Source: Candidatus Heimdallarchaeota archaeon
GTDB lineage: Archaea; Asgardarchaeota; Heimdallarchaeia; Hodarchaeales; Hodarchaeaceae
Assembly: GCA_020353515.1 (NCBI GenBank)
Contig: CP070695.1
Location: 2,030,064-2,094,063, forward strand
Direction: 5' to 3'
DNA: 64,000 bases
The translations under genes and the position numbers were made by a program. Below are positions 39,701-46,979 of the stretch, piece by piece (the first letter of the stretch is position 1; each line of letters opens with the position of its first letter). Below the pieces are notes generated by a model. That model was given only the letters and a program-made list of their open reading frames with translations, had not been told where the DNA came from and searched no databases.

Positions 39701-40186
39701 TTTGTTAAGTCCTAAATCCTCGGCGAGATGACTCGAGAGCAGGATACTAGTATTATCTACCAGGATTTCATCAATTTCTAATATCGCATCTTCAGATTGC
39801 CAATCGTAAAAAGACCCAAATTCAGAGGGAAAATCAAGAGGAATTCCTGCCATTTCAACCACTGGTTCGAATTGAGAACCCACCATTGCTGGCCCATATG
39901 AGGTTAATTCTGACATGATGGCTAATTCGTTTTCTACAAGTGATGAAATGTTTTCTTCGTCTGCTGCTGTTAGATAACTTCCCGTAGCGTTCGTAACACG
40001 GATATCTACCTCACCTTCAGTCACTAGGAGGCTGGTAAGGAAAGCATTCTCCAACGTATCTGTAGTGATTTGAATACCTACCATTAAAGTAACACCTAAT
40101 GTGATTGCAAGAATCGCACTTAGATTCTTTGTTTTTCTGCGAACCAATGCTCTCTTAGCGATTTTTAGACTAGCTCTTAATCCCAT
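36782..40186 (-). CDS. large ABC permease with two FtsX units
   Basis: A 1134-residue permease. Each half has an N-terminal helix, a large outside domain and three helices of the FtsX type. The first unit ends NIVEALRGI near residue 455, the second ends AAEALRYVG. Four further helices lie between the halves (about 468-590), giving some 12 in total. The second outer domain is long (about 350 residues) and rich in Asp, Gly and Phe. This is a MacB/LolCE-like exporter or mechanotransducer. AGGTG precedes the ATG. It is the third gene of the PadR operon; the cargo is unknown. Confidence 0.9.
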   Translation of the reverse strand: MGLRASLKIAKRALVRRKTKNLSAILAITLGVTLMVGIQITTDTLENAFLTSLLVTEGEVDIRVTNATGSYLTAADEENISSLVENELAIMSELTSYGPAMVGSQFEPVVEMAGIPLDFPSEFGSFYDWQSEDAILEIDEILVDNTSILLSSHLAEDLGLNKSTELPVDLRTEFTNITLTMMINLTTGFPVINTTTGFPIFIPVFATERINLSIAGIFDSRRPGIGASYRGILFSMEGLQDWVSLNDIFRKKDIISAYLITFKSNHFETPIKEDFLQEQFDDFEEVLPEKMIEGKITSVYAIDSARLQYIGIIDLIFNMMSAFLNVLGLLIIITGVLLITNVQLMSVEDREFQTGVLRAVGEKRRGIFYSMLVETLFQGIIGGLLGLFGGLLFGQTVALYLVSLFGSGRASVQPIVQQNVMIFSVMVGVILGIITGLLPALRASRVNIVEALRGIKIMFQEKSSRNLVIVGILLVFIGAIFLLNNGFFNEELQYIWETTGWDNIEEWENILLGAGFLFSGLGIILSRYISRTKAFNLSAIVLWLIPVFMFVVAMGEGWISDMSGEALDILIISIVEIVVGSVLLVGMNLSPLMRFLRGSLIKISGLKGVAQVAPALISSHKTRSTLTFAIFAVVLTLNVTVASLVATNIESSVGQSEDDSRGIDLIVTLSKPETVLEDTSYSEELYELDSSITDIIGMKTFTTTTDYTKFVATKDPFSPEYNPQSHLLPIGFGELRPEQIRGDAKNASEDDWRYDFYLTGFPDGVRPPGMISSGMGFGGGAEYTDEELLDLSKEAWDVFFDPAYKMSVYNITFDLETISDLDFSRMSQLFSQDLDEIETLNLTNPIVFTDSFILPIGMQIWIPMNTSNFGFPIYQPFTIGGKLDSNRAGGFPLSSSGFAGGFSSDGFGSQLGNLYIPERFSQYSNFFGEADGVTPISRAPDQFDAFLIKTDYAIDDPAIEEIARKIEEFTNTEKSGYRKLINDEFIVVTATSLYSKLEAELEMMEQMTNFLQIYVNFGLVIGAVGMAVISVRNVAERKREIGMMRAIGFPRLQVMLAALLELLVLGIIGLFIGVVNGLFINVGFANMLNVPVVIPWGTIGFYLSLITFIGLLAGAIPGWVASRIPAAEALRYVG

Positions 40187-40209
40187 ATTAACACCTATTT
40201 AACGTAAAA

Positions 40210-40884
40210 TCATTTTTGATGAACTACTTTTGTACCTGCAACGAAATCTAACACTCTTTGTTTCCTACCCCGAGTTTTTTCTGATAATATTCCCAATAGA
40301 AAATCAAATGGTAAAAATGAGGCTAAAAAAGGGACCTTTGTCGTATTTCGAATCAATGATTGTGTCCAAGTAATATTAATTCCTGACTCATCTACAACTA
40401 TCAAACCCAATAATTTCTTTCCAAGGGTTGTAGAAAATGTTCTTTCTGCAATAATGAAATAGACTAAAATAAATATTACCATTGGAATTCCTACAAACAG
40501 AAACCCAAAGGGAATTCTCATTTCATACCATCTTATTTCATCAATATGAAAGTCTACTAAGATAAGCTGAAAGATAAAGAAAATCGCGTAAACCCCAAAT
40601 AATGATGCCATGTCGATAATGAATGCAATAAATCGAGTTCCCCAGCTGGCAGATCTTGTACCCCAATTTTGAGCGATACTTAGATTCTTTGCTACATCAA
40701 TTGGTGAACCGAAAACGACTGATGGTGGACGCTTTTCTGTCCCCATCGCATCTTGAACATCTCTTTTCAGTTCTTCGAGTACAGGAGTCTTGAGTGTCTC
40801 TGGATATGGAAGTAAAGAACTAATTTCTCTAATATAACCATCTATAGGGTCTAATACTTGTTGTCTAGACACTTTCTTATGCAT
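40210..40884 (-). CDS. HAAS-RDD family membrane protein
   Basis: A 224-residue protein. The first 75 residues form a helical region like HAAS/DUF1700 domains that often accompany PadR regulators. The rest is an RDD domain: GTRFIAFIIDMASLFG starts TM1, two more helices follow, and GKKLLGLIVVDESG is the typical post-TM motif. It overlaps the PadR gene by eight bases. AAGGAG directly abuts ATG 40884, so GTG 40872 is an alternative start. It probably senses or assists the exporter. Confidence 0.82.
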   Translation of the reverse strand: MHKKVSRQQVLDPIDGYIREISSLLPYPETLKTPVLEELKRDVQDAMGTEKRPPSVVFGSPIDVAKNLSIAQNWGTRSASWGTRFIAFIIDMASLFGVYAIFFIFQLILVDFHIDEIRWYEMRIPFGFLFVGIPMVIFILVYFIIAERTFSTTLGKKLLGLIVVDESGINITWTQSLIRNTTKVPFLASFLPFDFLLGILSEKTRGRKQRVLDFVAGTKVVHQK

Positions 40885-41230
40885 CTCCTTTACTCTTATT
40901 GGTTAATTCAAGCATTATTTCGTTAAATTCTTTTATGGATTTTTCCAGCTGCTTCAGGAATTCTTTTCCAGCCTCAGTTAGCGTGTAGAACTTTCGTTCA
41001 TTTTTATCTAGTTGACTGACTATTAATTTATCCTCCTCAAGTTTTGCAAGCATTGGATAGATATTGGATCCTGCGATAGAGATTTCTCCATTTGTTAACT
41101 CCAAGATCTTTTTTGTAAGAAGGAAGGCATAACTTCTTCCAATTTCAGCAAGAGTAAAAAGAATAAGAGGTTTAGAAAATCCCTTCTTGTATTCTGTTTG
41201 CCATTTTTGAAGGAGGAGATCGTCTGACAA
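40877..41230 (-). CDS. PadR-family transcriptional regulator
   Basis: A 117-residue winged-helix repressor. The pattern KPLILFTLAEIGRSYAF, then ISIAGSNIYPMLAKLEEDKLI and YTLTEAGKEFL, is that of PadR, followed by a dimerisation helix. Start is TTG 41230; no better codon exists. It leads a five-gene operon with HAAS-RDD, FtsX permease and two ATPases, an arrangement in which PadR usually represses its own operon. An inverted repeat and TATA box lie just upstream. Confidence 0.88.
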   Translation of the reverse strand: MSDDLLLQKWQTEYKKGFSKPLILFTLAEIGRSYAFLLTKKILELTNGEISIAGSNIYPMLAKLEEDKLIVSQLDKNERKFYTLTEAGKEFLKQLEKSIKEFNEIMLELTNKSKGDA

Positions 41231-41231
41231 C

Positions 41232-41264
41232 TATATTCAACTCTATCTATAGCTGAATATATAA
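41232..41264 (-). promoter_or_regulatory. TATA box with overlapping inverted repeat, likely PadR operator
   Basis: Arms TATATTCAAC (41232-41241) and GCTGAATATA (41252-41261) form an inverted repeat with one mismatch and a 10-base spacer. On the minus strand a TATA-like TTATATA covers 41258-41264, about 31 bases before the PadR start. A bound repressor would block both TBP and the transcription start. Autoregulation is inferred. Confidence 0.45.
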
Positions 41265-41585
41265 GTCAATATATAGGTTACTATATCGGTGTTCGTATCT
41301 TTCCTCCTTCCCATTTTTAGGTGAATTTTTGATGCTTCTTTGAAAGCAAATCCTGCTTATAAGCAGGGGAAGGTATTCAACTTGATCTTAAAAAGTGTTC
41401 TATTACGGAAATAGTAATTATTTTGGATCAACCACAGGAATATCGATGATTAATCTGATTTACTTCGAGGATCAATTTTTTGCATTAAGCTCAAAGCAGA
41501 TTGGTAGGTATATTTACACACTTTAGTCCATTGGTCTCGTAAGTGAGGGATATTGTGAAGGACTTGTACTACATTAAATTGACTC
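41265..41585. other. intergenic region with 16-bp palindrome and a coding-like fragment
   Basis: This gap has no clear gene. A perfect palindrome CCTGCTTATAAGCAGG lies at 41352-41367 and may be an operator or hairpin. On the minus strand, 41450 to about 41580 can be read as roughly 40 plausible residues (VLHNIPHLRDQWTKVCKYTY) ending at TAA, but with no start codon. An AGGAG nearby leads only to ATG-TAG. It may be a gene remnant. Confidence 0.25.
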
Positions 41586-41915
41586 CTAATTCTGGACTAT
41601 AGCCTTTTCACGGAATAAATCTATACTAATTATTTGAATGGTTTTAAGCACATAGAAACCAAATCCAAACAGTATAATTCCTATCGTGGCTATAATGCAT
41701 CCTGATATTATAAACAGGAAAAAAATATGGGAAGGTTCAGTTATCCGTTCACCTAAGACTGATATACGATAAGTATTTGGAGAGAAAAATGTTAACCACG
41801 AAAATCCTGTAAGGGCGACTCCACTTACCAGAAAATAGAGTGCTACTATTCCCCATAGTATAACCATACTAAACATCTGAATTATCAACAAATAAGAAAG
41901 TATTTTCTTTAACAT
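41586..41915 (-). CDS. small membrane protein (109 aa)
   Basis: A 109-residue protein with two or three hydrophobic helices (about 8-35 and 65-92) separated by a loop containing SPNTYRISVLGE. The start is ATG 41915. It lies 65 bases after the four-TM protein and may be the last gene of the Sar1-like GTPase operon. No family is recognised. Confidence 0.6.
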   Translation of the reverse strand: MLKKILSYLLIIQMFSMVILWGIVALYFLVSGVALTGFSWLTFFSPNTYRISVLGERITEPSHIFFLFIISGCIIATIGIILFGFGFYVLKTIQIISIDLFREKAIVQN

Positions 41916-41980
41916 ACTCTTTCCTTCGATTTTTTGTCTTTGAAGTAAGTACCTTTTTGAATATTCTGCTAAAAGTTTGA

Positions 41981-42469
41981 CTATTCTGATTTACTTGTGC
42001 TGCGAGGGGCTATTTTATTTATTAAGCTCCTTAAAAGGTCAAAAGGTGATTTTTTCTCGCTTGGTCGAGTAAAAGAAGTTACCTTCTTTCCAATCCATCC
42101 TCCAATATATCCAAAACACCCTGTATATCCTCCAACAATGACACCTAAGATAATAAACATAATTATATTTGAAATTGCAAATCCTTGTATTATGATCAAA
42201 CCTCCAATAGCTAGAATAGGAGATAATATCACCCCACTGAGAAATGTGGTTTCAAATCCCTCCTTTGTACTTCGGGTCAAAAAACCACTAATTAATCCAG
42301 GAATCGCCAGAAAAATCCAAAATGTGGATATTACCAAATTGACATCTTGAATCGTATTGATTTCATAATTTAGAAATAGAAACAAGTAAGTAATTAAACC
42401 TACTTGAGGTAGAATGAACGCTATCATATCTGGGAGGTATAATCGTATTTCACTTTTACTTTCTGCCAT
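41981..42469 (-). CDS. membrane protein with Gly-rich helices
   Basis: About 162 residues from ATG 42469, which has GGAG about ten bases upstream. The frame is open further and ATG 42556 would add 29 residues while overlapping the preceding gene. Four membrane helices are visible; the last contains a glycine-rich GVIVGGYTGCFGYIGGWIG pattern, suited to tight helix packing. A basic tail follows. It lies downstream of the Zn-ribbon gene and is probably co-transcribed with it and the Sar1-like GTPase. Function is unknown. Confidence 0.6.
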   Translation of the reverse strand: MAESKSEIRLYLPDMIAFILPQVGLITYLFLFLNYEINTIQDVNLVISTFWIFLAIPGLISGFLTRSTKEGFETTFLSGVILSPILAIGGLIIIQGFAISNIIMFIILGVIVGGYTGCFGYIGGWIGKKVTSFTRPSEKKSPFDLLRSLINKIAPRSTSKSE

Positions 42470-42539
42470 CAAATAATGCTCCAAATCTAAAATTTTCGTG
42501 CTTAAGAACTTATTTATTTTATCTTCAATATATTTTCTT

Positions 42540-43532
42540 TTATTCAAGTGAAACATTTTGAAATTTGATTTTTCCTGGTATTGGTTGCCACAATAATAGG
42601 GGTACTGATTCCCACATTTCTTGTGAGCTTTCAATAGACGGGGTGTCCATTCCAGTTAACACAGTTTGATATTTCGATAATAATCCCTTAGCAAGGTATG
42701 AGAAAGACTTTGCTGCAAGAAAAACTCTCTTAAGGTTTGGAAATTCATTAAAGTTTACATCAAACACCCTTTTCGCTAGTTTTTCTAAATTATTGATGTC
42801 CATATCCTTTTCTAAACAATAGACCCATGTTTCCTCTCCTGAAGGTTTAATTATTTTAAAATCACAAACTTTATCCCTCGATAAATGCTGAGAGGTAGTA
42901 ACTTCAATTTTTCCTGATATGTGTGAGGAACAAAATACTGCAAATCGAAGTTCAAAAGCACGAGGTTTTGAATCCAGTTGAATTAATGATGAAAACAAAA
43001 AAGAAATGAAACTAGGATCCTCATGTGCTAATCGGGTTAATAGATCACAAATTTTTTTGTTTCCATGATAATTGTTGAGATTTTGAATTTTCAAATCTCT
43101 TGCGAATTCTAATGTTAGTGGGATCGTTAGTCCCTCGACATCGCATAATTCACTGATTTGCGATTGTTCGTAACTAGATAAAGCTGTTGTAGGCTTACCT
43201 GTTTTTTTCCACCATCTCTTCTTTGTTTTTCCTTTTTCTTTCGACCCCATAAGGCTATGATAGAGATCTTCAGTCTCAGGACGTTTACCCGGAATGGTTC
43301 TTTTAGTGATTATAGATTTATCGACCTCTTCTTTAATTAATGGCTTTCCACAAATATTACACGAGTAAAACACTTTCCCTTCGTGATCCATACCTTGTGC
43401 TACTCCAATCTCACACAGAAAGTTCTTTTTACAGCTTGTACAGAACCATATCAAATCATTAGCATCATATTCTTGGGTTCTTCCTTTTTCATGATAGCAC
43501 TTACTGCATGAGGCTTGACATTTCACCTTCAT
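42540..43532 (-). CDS. Zn-ribbon protein of unknown function, partner of the Sar1-like GTPase
   Basis: A 330-residue soluble protein. The first 65 residues hold several metal-type Cys pairs (CQASCSKC, CTSCKKNFLC, CNICGKPL), enough for two zinc ribbons. A basic linker near residues 95-112 (KEKGKTKKRWWKK) follows. The rest is an alpha/beta region in which ELRFAVF, CDFKII and TWVYCLEKD recall, weakly, PD-(D/E)xK nuclease-like folds. It lies 107 bases downstream of the Sar1-like GTPase gene on the same strand, so it may be an effector. I do not recognise the family. Confidence 0.65.
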   Translation of the reverse strand: MKVKCQASCSKCYHEKGRTQEYDANDLIWFCTSCKKNFLCEIGVAQGMDHEGKVFYSCNICGKPLIKEEVDKSIITKRTIPGKRPETEDLYHSLMGSKEKGKTKKRWWKKTGKPTTALSSYEQSQISELCDVEGLTIPLTLEFARDLKIQNLNNYHGNKKICDLLTRLAHEDPSFISFLFSSLIQLDSKPRAFELRFAVFCSSHISGKIEVTTSQHLSRDKVCDFKIIKPSGEETWVYCLEKDMDINNLEKLAKRVFDVNFNEFPNLKRVFLAAKSFSYLAKGLLSKYQTVLTGMDTPSIESSQEMWESVPLLLWQPIPGKIKFQNVSLE

Positions 43533-43639
43533 TCAAATTAAACTCCAAAACTAATCAATGTCATTATATCAGTCATAGAATATCAATCTTTGTGAATAAG
43601 GGAGATTTACATCCAACAATAAGAATGAAATTGCTAATG

Positions 43640-44587
43640 CTAGAATACTACATTCTGAGCAAATTCTTGTTTCAAAAAATCTATGATTAACGTTTTAGGA
43701 AAACGGATTTTACCTTCTTTTCGGAATATCTTGATGCTTTTAGCAAAAGAAGCTTCTACATAAGTTAGAAATGATTCAGCAATTATCCGTGAAGTTATAG
43801 GATCGGATTCTTTATCAGTTACTATTGCACACATTACTCCTTCTCGTTTAACGGTCAATATACGGCCATGTTCGGTGGTAATTGAATTTAATCCCTCACT
43901 AGGTCCGATAACGCCACTGGCGAATTGATCAAGGGCATATAAAAAGCCAGGTACCATATCTTCATCGAAGTCTTCTCCAGTTTTTGTGAAACGATGAGAA
44001 GCAATGGGGATACCTGTAGGAAGATATAAATAGATACCAATCAGCTTTACCTTCTTCTGGGTAAGAATTGGAAGTATTTTCTGGGAGAACCACTCAATAG
44101 CTTCAATAAAATTTGTACCTTCTTTCATAGAGACCTGAAAGATTCGAAAAGATCGTTGTGGATTTTTTTTAGGAAGTTGATCTAATTTTATTTGTTGCAT
44201 CAATTCATCTAATTCAATTTGAGCGATATCTGACTTATTTGCTAGTATCAAGATAGGAGCTGTGTGATTCCATTCTAGACACTTCCAAAACCATTCAACT
44301 ACTTGATCAAATCTTTTGGTGTCACTCGAGTCAATAACAAAAATAATTCCATGGGATAATTGAACATAAGTTTTCCAGAACATCTCTCGAAATGAAATGT
44401 GTCCTCCTAAATCGAAAAGTTGGAAGAGACTCCCTTTCAACTCTACTGATTCTATATCTAGACCCTGAGTTGGGCTTATAGTAGGAACAAATTTTCCTGT
44501 AACTAACCTTTTTGCCAATGTTGTTTTTCCAGCATTTTCTAATCCTACTATAGCAATAGGAATCCGTTTTTCAGATAGACCTTCCAA
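43640..44587 (-). CDS. Sar1/Arf-like small GTPase fused to a longin/roadblock-like domain
   Basis: A 315-residue protein. Residues 1-180 are a GTPase: P-loop GLENAGKTT at 15-23, switch I Thr near 40, G3 DLGGH at 59-63 and G4 NKSD. The His in DLGGH, where Arf has Gln, is the Sar1 hallmark. Residues 185-300 form a second domain of strands and helices (KLIGIYLYLPTGIPIASHRF, then a helix, then ILTVKREGVMCAIV) resembling longin/roadblock modules that bind such GTPases. No N-terminal amphipathic or lipidation signal is evident. The start is TTG 44587, with AAGGAG 11 bases upstream. It heads an operon with the Zn-ribbon and membrane proteins. Confidence 0.85.
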   Translation of the reverse strand: MEGLSEKRIPIAIVGLENAGKTTLAKRLVTGKFVPTISPTQGLDIESVELKGSLFQLFDLGGHISFREMFWKTYVQLSHGIIFVIDSSDTKRFDQVVEWFWKCLEWNHTAPILILANKSDIAQIELDELMQQIKLDQLPKKNPQRSFRIFQVSMKEGTNFIEAIEWFSQKILPILTQKKVKLIGIYLYLPTGIPIASHRFTKTGEDFDEDMVPGFLYALDQFASGVIGPSEGLNSITTEHGRILTVKREGVMCAIVTDKESDPITSRIIAESFLTYVEASFAKSIKIFRKEGKIRFPKTLIIDFLKQEFAQNVVF

Positions 44588-44724
44588 GCTTGTCTCTTCT
44601 CCTTAAGAGGAGTATTTAAAAGTCAAAATGTTTTTCATATTATAGCTTGTTTGAGTAATAGATCGAATTTAATTTAAAAAGTATTCTAGGAAAATTATTC
44701 AGATACCTCTCCACATTTGGAATT

Positions 44725-45432
44725 TCATTTTCCTATTGGACACACTTTGATACAAACTCCACAGATTGAAACTCCAATGAATTCCATTTTTCTGATTCTT
44801 TCCAATCTAGTATGACATTTCTTCGCGTCAAGTACATCCTCTCTTTTTACTGGATATGCTTTGAAATCAAAGGATTTTAGTGCGTTTATTGGGCAGACAT
44901 CAATACATTTCGTACATTTTCCACAATTTTGATCCTCAAACGGTTTTCCTGCGTGTAATGGGATATCTGTTAGAACTGTTGCTAGTCGAACTCGTGGGCC
45001 AAATTTTGGTGTAATCAAGAGGAGATTTTTTCCTATCCATCCAAGCCCAGCACCTCTAGCAAATGCTTTGTGTGAAGCATTTGAATAGAGTTTGCTCAGT
45101 CCAATACTTAAAGATGCGGGGATAGCAAGAGCTGAATAGCCATAGTGGAGAATTTTTTCCGAAAGGCGTAATGTTATCAGATCTAGAAGAGAATTTGTAG
45201 TTGTGTAATAATGCGCGTAAATTTCTCCTGGGTTCTTATTCGTAATTAACTTAAAAACGTCTTGTGGTAAAGCAACTGCAATTGATATGGCATAATTAAA
45301 GTTTTCCAACAGGTTTGGAGGATTTGTGTTGAGTGATTGTAATGATTTTAATTCTGCTACACCTGCTAAAGTAGCTCCCAGCGTGAGAGCATAATCGATT
45401 ATATCATTTGTGAAATCTTGATTCTTCGACAT
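44725..45432 (-). CDS. QueG-like 4Fe-4S protein
   Basis: A 235-residue protein related to epoxyqueuosine reductase. GAGLGWIGKNLLLITPKFGPRVRLATVLTD-type core elements (GLGWIGKNLL at about 130) are well kept, and two cysteine groups (CGKCTKCIDVCP and CGVCIKVCP) would bind two 4Fe-4S clusters. It is closer to the QueG core than the protein at 21595 but lacks the HEAT-like C-terminal part. The gene is divergent from the broken DUF169 gene, 73 bases away. Confidence 0.82.
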   Translation of the reverse strand: MSKNQDFTNDIIDYALTLGATLAGVAELKSLQSLNTNPPNLLENFNYAISIAVALPQDVFKLITNKNPGEIYAHYYTTTNSLLDLITLRLSEKILHYGYSALAIPASLSIGLSKLYSNASHKAFARGAGLGWIGKNLLLITPKFGPRVRLATVLTDIPLHAGKPFEDQNCGKCTKCIDVCPINALKSFDFKAYPVKREDVLDAKKCHTRLERIRKMEFIGVSICGVCIKVCPIGK

Positions 45433-45505
45433 CGTTTTATCCTCTAGAATTGTTTTTCCAAATATTTAGAATCATGAGATTTATTTTAACAGAGGTGTCA
45501 ATATC

Positions 45506-46276
45506 ATGAGTAAATGGAAAGAATTAGATCAAACGTTAAATAAATATCTTAGACTTGCTTCCTTTCCAATCGCAGTCAAACTTCTTGAAGATGACCAGGA
45601 ATTATCAAGGATTAACTTTTTAAAACGGCCAAAAAAGAAATTAGCACTTTGTCAGATTTTCAGTTACTCTCGCTACTATGGTTGGACAATAGGGTTCACT
45701 TAAGCTAATAATATTTGCCCTCTTGCAGAGATAGCTGTTGGGTTTGAACAACCATACAAATCCTTCTTAGAGGGGGATTTTTTTGTTGGAAGGTACAATA
45801 AAACTCCTGAAGGAGCCAAGAAAACATCAGAAATGATTCCTAGAATTCCTCATGGGAAAATTACGGCTATTGTTTCAGGAGCATTACATCGAGTTGATTC
45901 TGATCCAGATTTCATCTTGATTTATGGGAATTCTGCTCAAATGTTGAGGATAATCCAGGGTGCATTATGGAATGAAGGAGGTAGAATAACAGTATCAACT
46001 TTTGGTGATGCTGTTTGTGCTGATACAATATCAAAAGCTTTTCTTACAGGAGAGATGCAGATTGCTATACCATGCTTAGGTGATCGCTGATTTGAACTTG
46101 CCAAAGATAGTGATCTGGTTGCTTCTATACCCATTGATCTGATTGATCCAGTAATAGAAGGACTAGAAGGGACTCATAAGGGTGGTTCGCGATAACCGAT
46201 TCCTTTTGAGATATGTACCCCAGAAGCATTTACTCAAATGAGTGAATATTTAGAAGAAGCAAAGAAGGTACAATGA
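45506..46276 (+). pseudogene. DUF169 family gene broken by three in-frame stops
   Basis: A single reading frame of 256 codons matches the length and motifs of DUF169 proteins: FPIAVKLLEDD, LCQIFSYSRYYGWTIGFT, then CPLAEIAVGFEQP, and a late PIPFE. It is cut by TAA at 45701, TGA at 46088 and TAA at 46193. All three lie in the same frame with no insertion or deletion. Each stop is one base from a residue expected there (Lys/Glu, Arg, Tyr). A recent pseudogene is the simplest reading. Programmed readthrough or sequencing error is less likely. The final stop at 46274 is four bases from the Lrp gene. Confidence 0.8.
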
Positions 46277-46279
46277 TTA

Positions 46280-46801
46280 TCAGGTAAAATTCCACAAGAG
46301 ATCAGATGGTACTAATTCTTGTTCTGTTCGTTTCATCTCGTAGCCATACTCATACGAACTTAAGCACATCAATGTCCGTGATCGAGCCACACCAGGTAGA
46401 TTAACGATTTTCAATATGATATGTTCTAAGGAATCAAGACTACGGGTTTTTACCTTAATTATTACATCAGAATCCCCTGTGATATGATGCATTTCAGCGA
46501 TCTCTAACTCATCTACCCGAAGAAGTAAATGTTGCTCAGTGAGAGCCCAGGTCTGTCTAGCACGGTCTAAAGCAACAAGAATGAATGCTGTAATTTCTTT
46601 ACCAAGTTTTTTCTCATTCGTGATGATGGTATAACCTAAAATGATCCCCTTTTCCTGAAGAGTGTTAATTCGATTTTGAATCGTCTGAGGGGAAACTTCC
46701 AGCTCCTCAGCAATCTCTCGTCGTGTCATCCGGGAATTCTTTTTCATTAATGTAATAATTTTGCGATCAATTGAATCAATATCATCTAGGTTGGTTATCA
46801 A
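46280..46801 (-). CDS. Lrp/AsnC-family transcriptional regulator
   Basis: A 173-residue regulator with N-terminal helix-turn-helix (IDRKIITLMKKNSRMTRREI, then VSPQTIQNRINTL) and an RAM-type ligand domain (AFILVALDRA, ITGDSDVIIKVKT). I prefer TTG 46801, with GAGG eight bases upstream, since the TATA-like TTATATAA at 46838-46845 would place the transcript start inside the longer frame from TTG 46825. It is divergent from the aminotransferase and EamA genes and likely controls them; amino acids are usual ligands. Confidence 0.9.
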   Translation of the reverse strand: MITNLDDIDSIDRKIITLMKKNSRMTRREIAEELEVSPQTIQNRINTLQEKGIILGYTIITNEKKLGKEITAFILVALDRARQTWALTEQHLLLRVDELEIAEMHHITGDSDVIIKVKTRSLDSLEHIILKIVNLPGVARSRTLMCLSSYEYGYEMKRTEQELVPSDLLWNFT

Positions 46802-46979
46802 AGTTAATTCCTCTATTAATCTCAAATGTCCATTCTATTATATAAGACTATGTATATTTGTAAATCAATTCAGAATTTCAATAGAGTTTCGTCCATCAGA
46901 TAGTATATTAGACTAATCACTTTCATTAATTATCCAGAAGGAAATATTTTTTTTCAGACATAAATGAAGGTAGTTTGAA

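Noticed and set aside
41352..41367. Perfect 16-bp palindrome as a defined operator
   Set aside because: About one such palindrome is expected by chance in a window of this size; recorded only as part of the intergenic note.
46088..46090. TGA in the DUF169 frame as a selenocysteine codon
   Set aside because: Two TAA stops interrupt the same frame, the site expects Arg rather than Cys, and I see no SECIS-like element.
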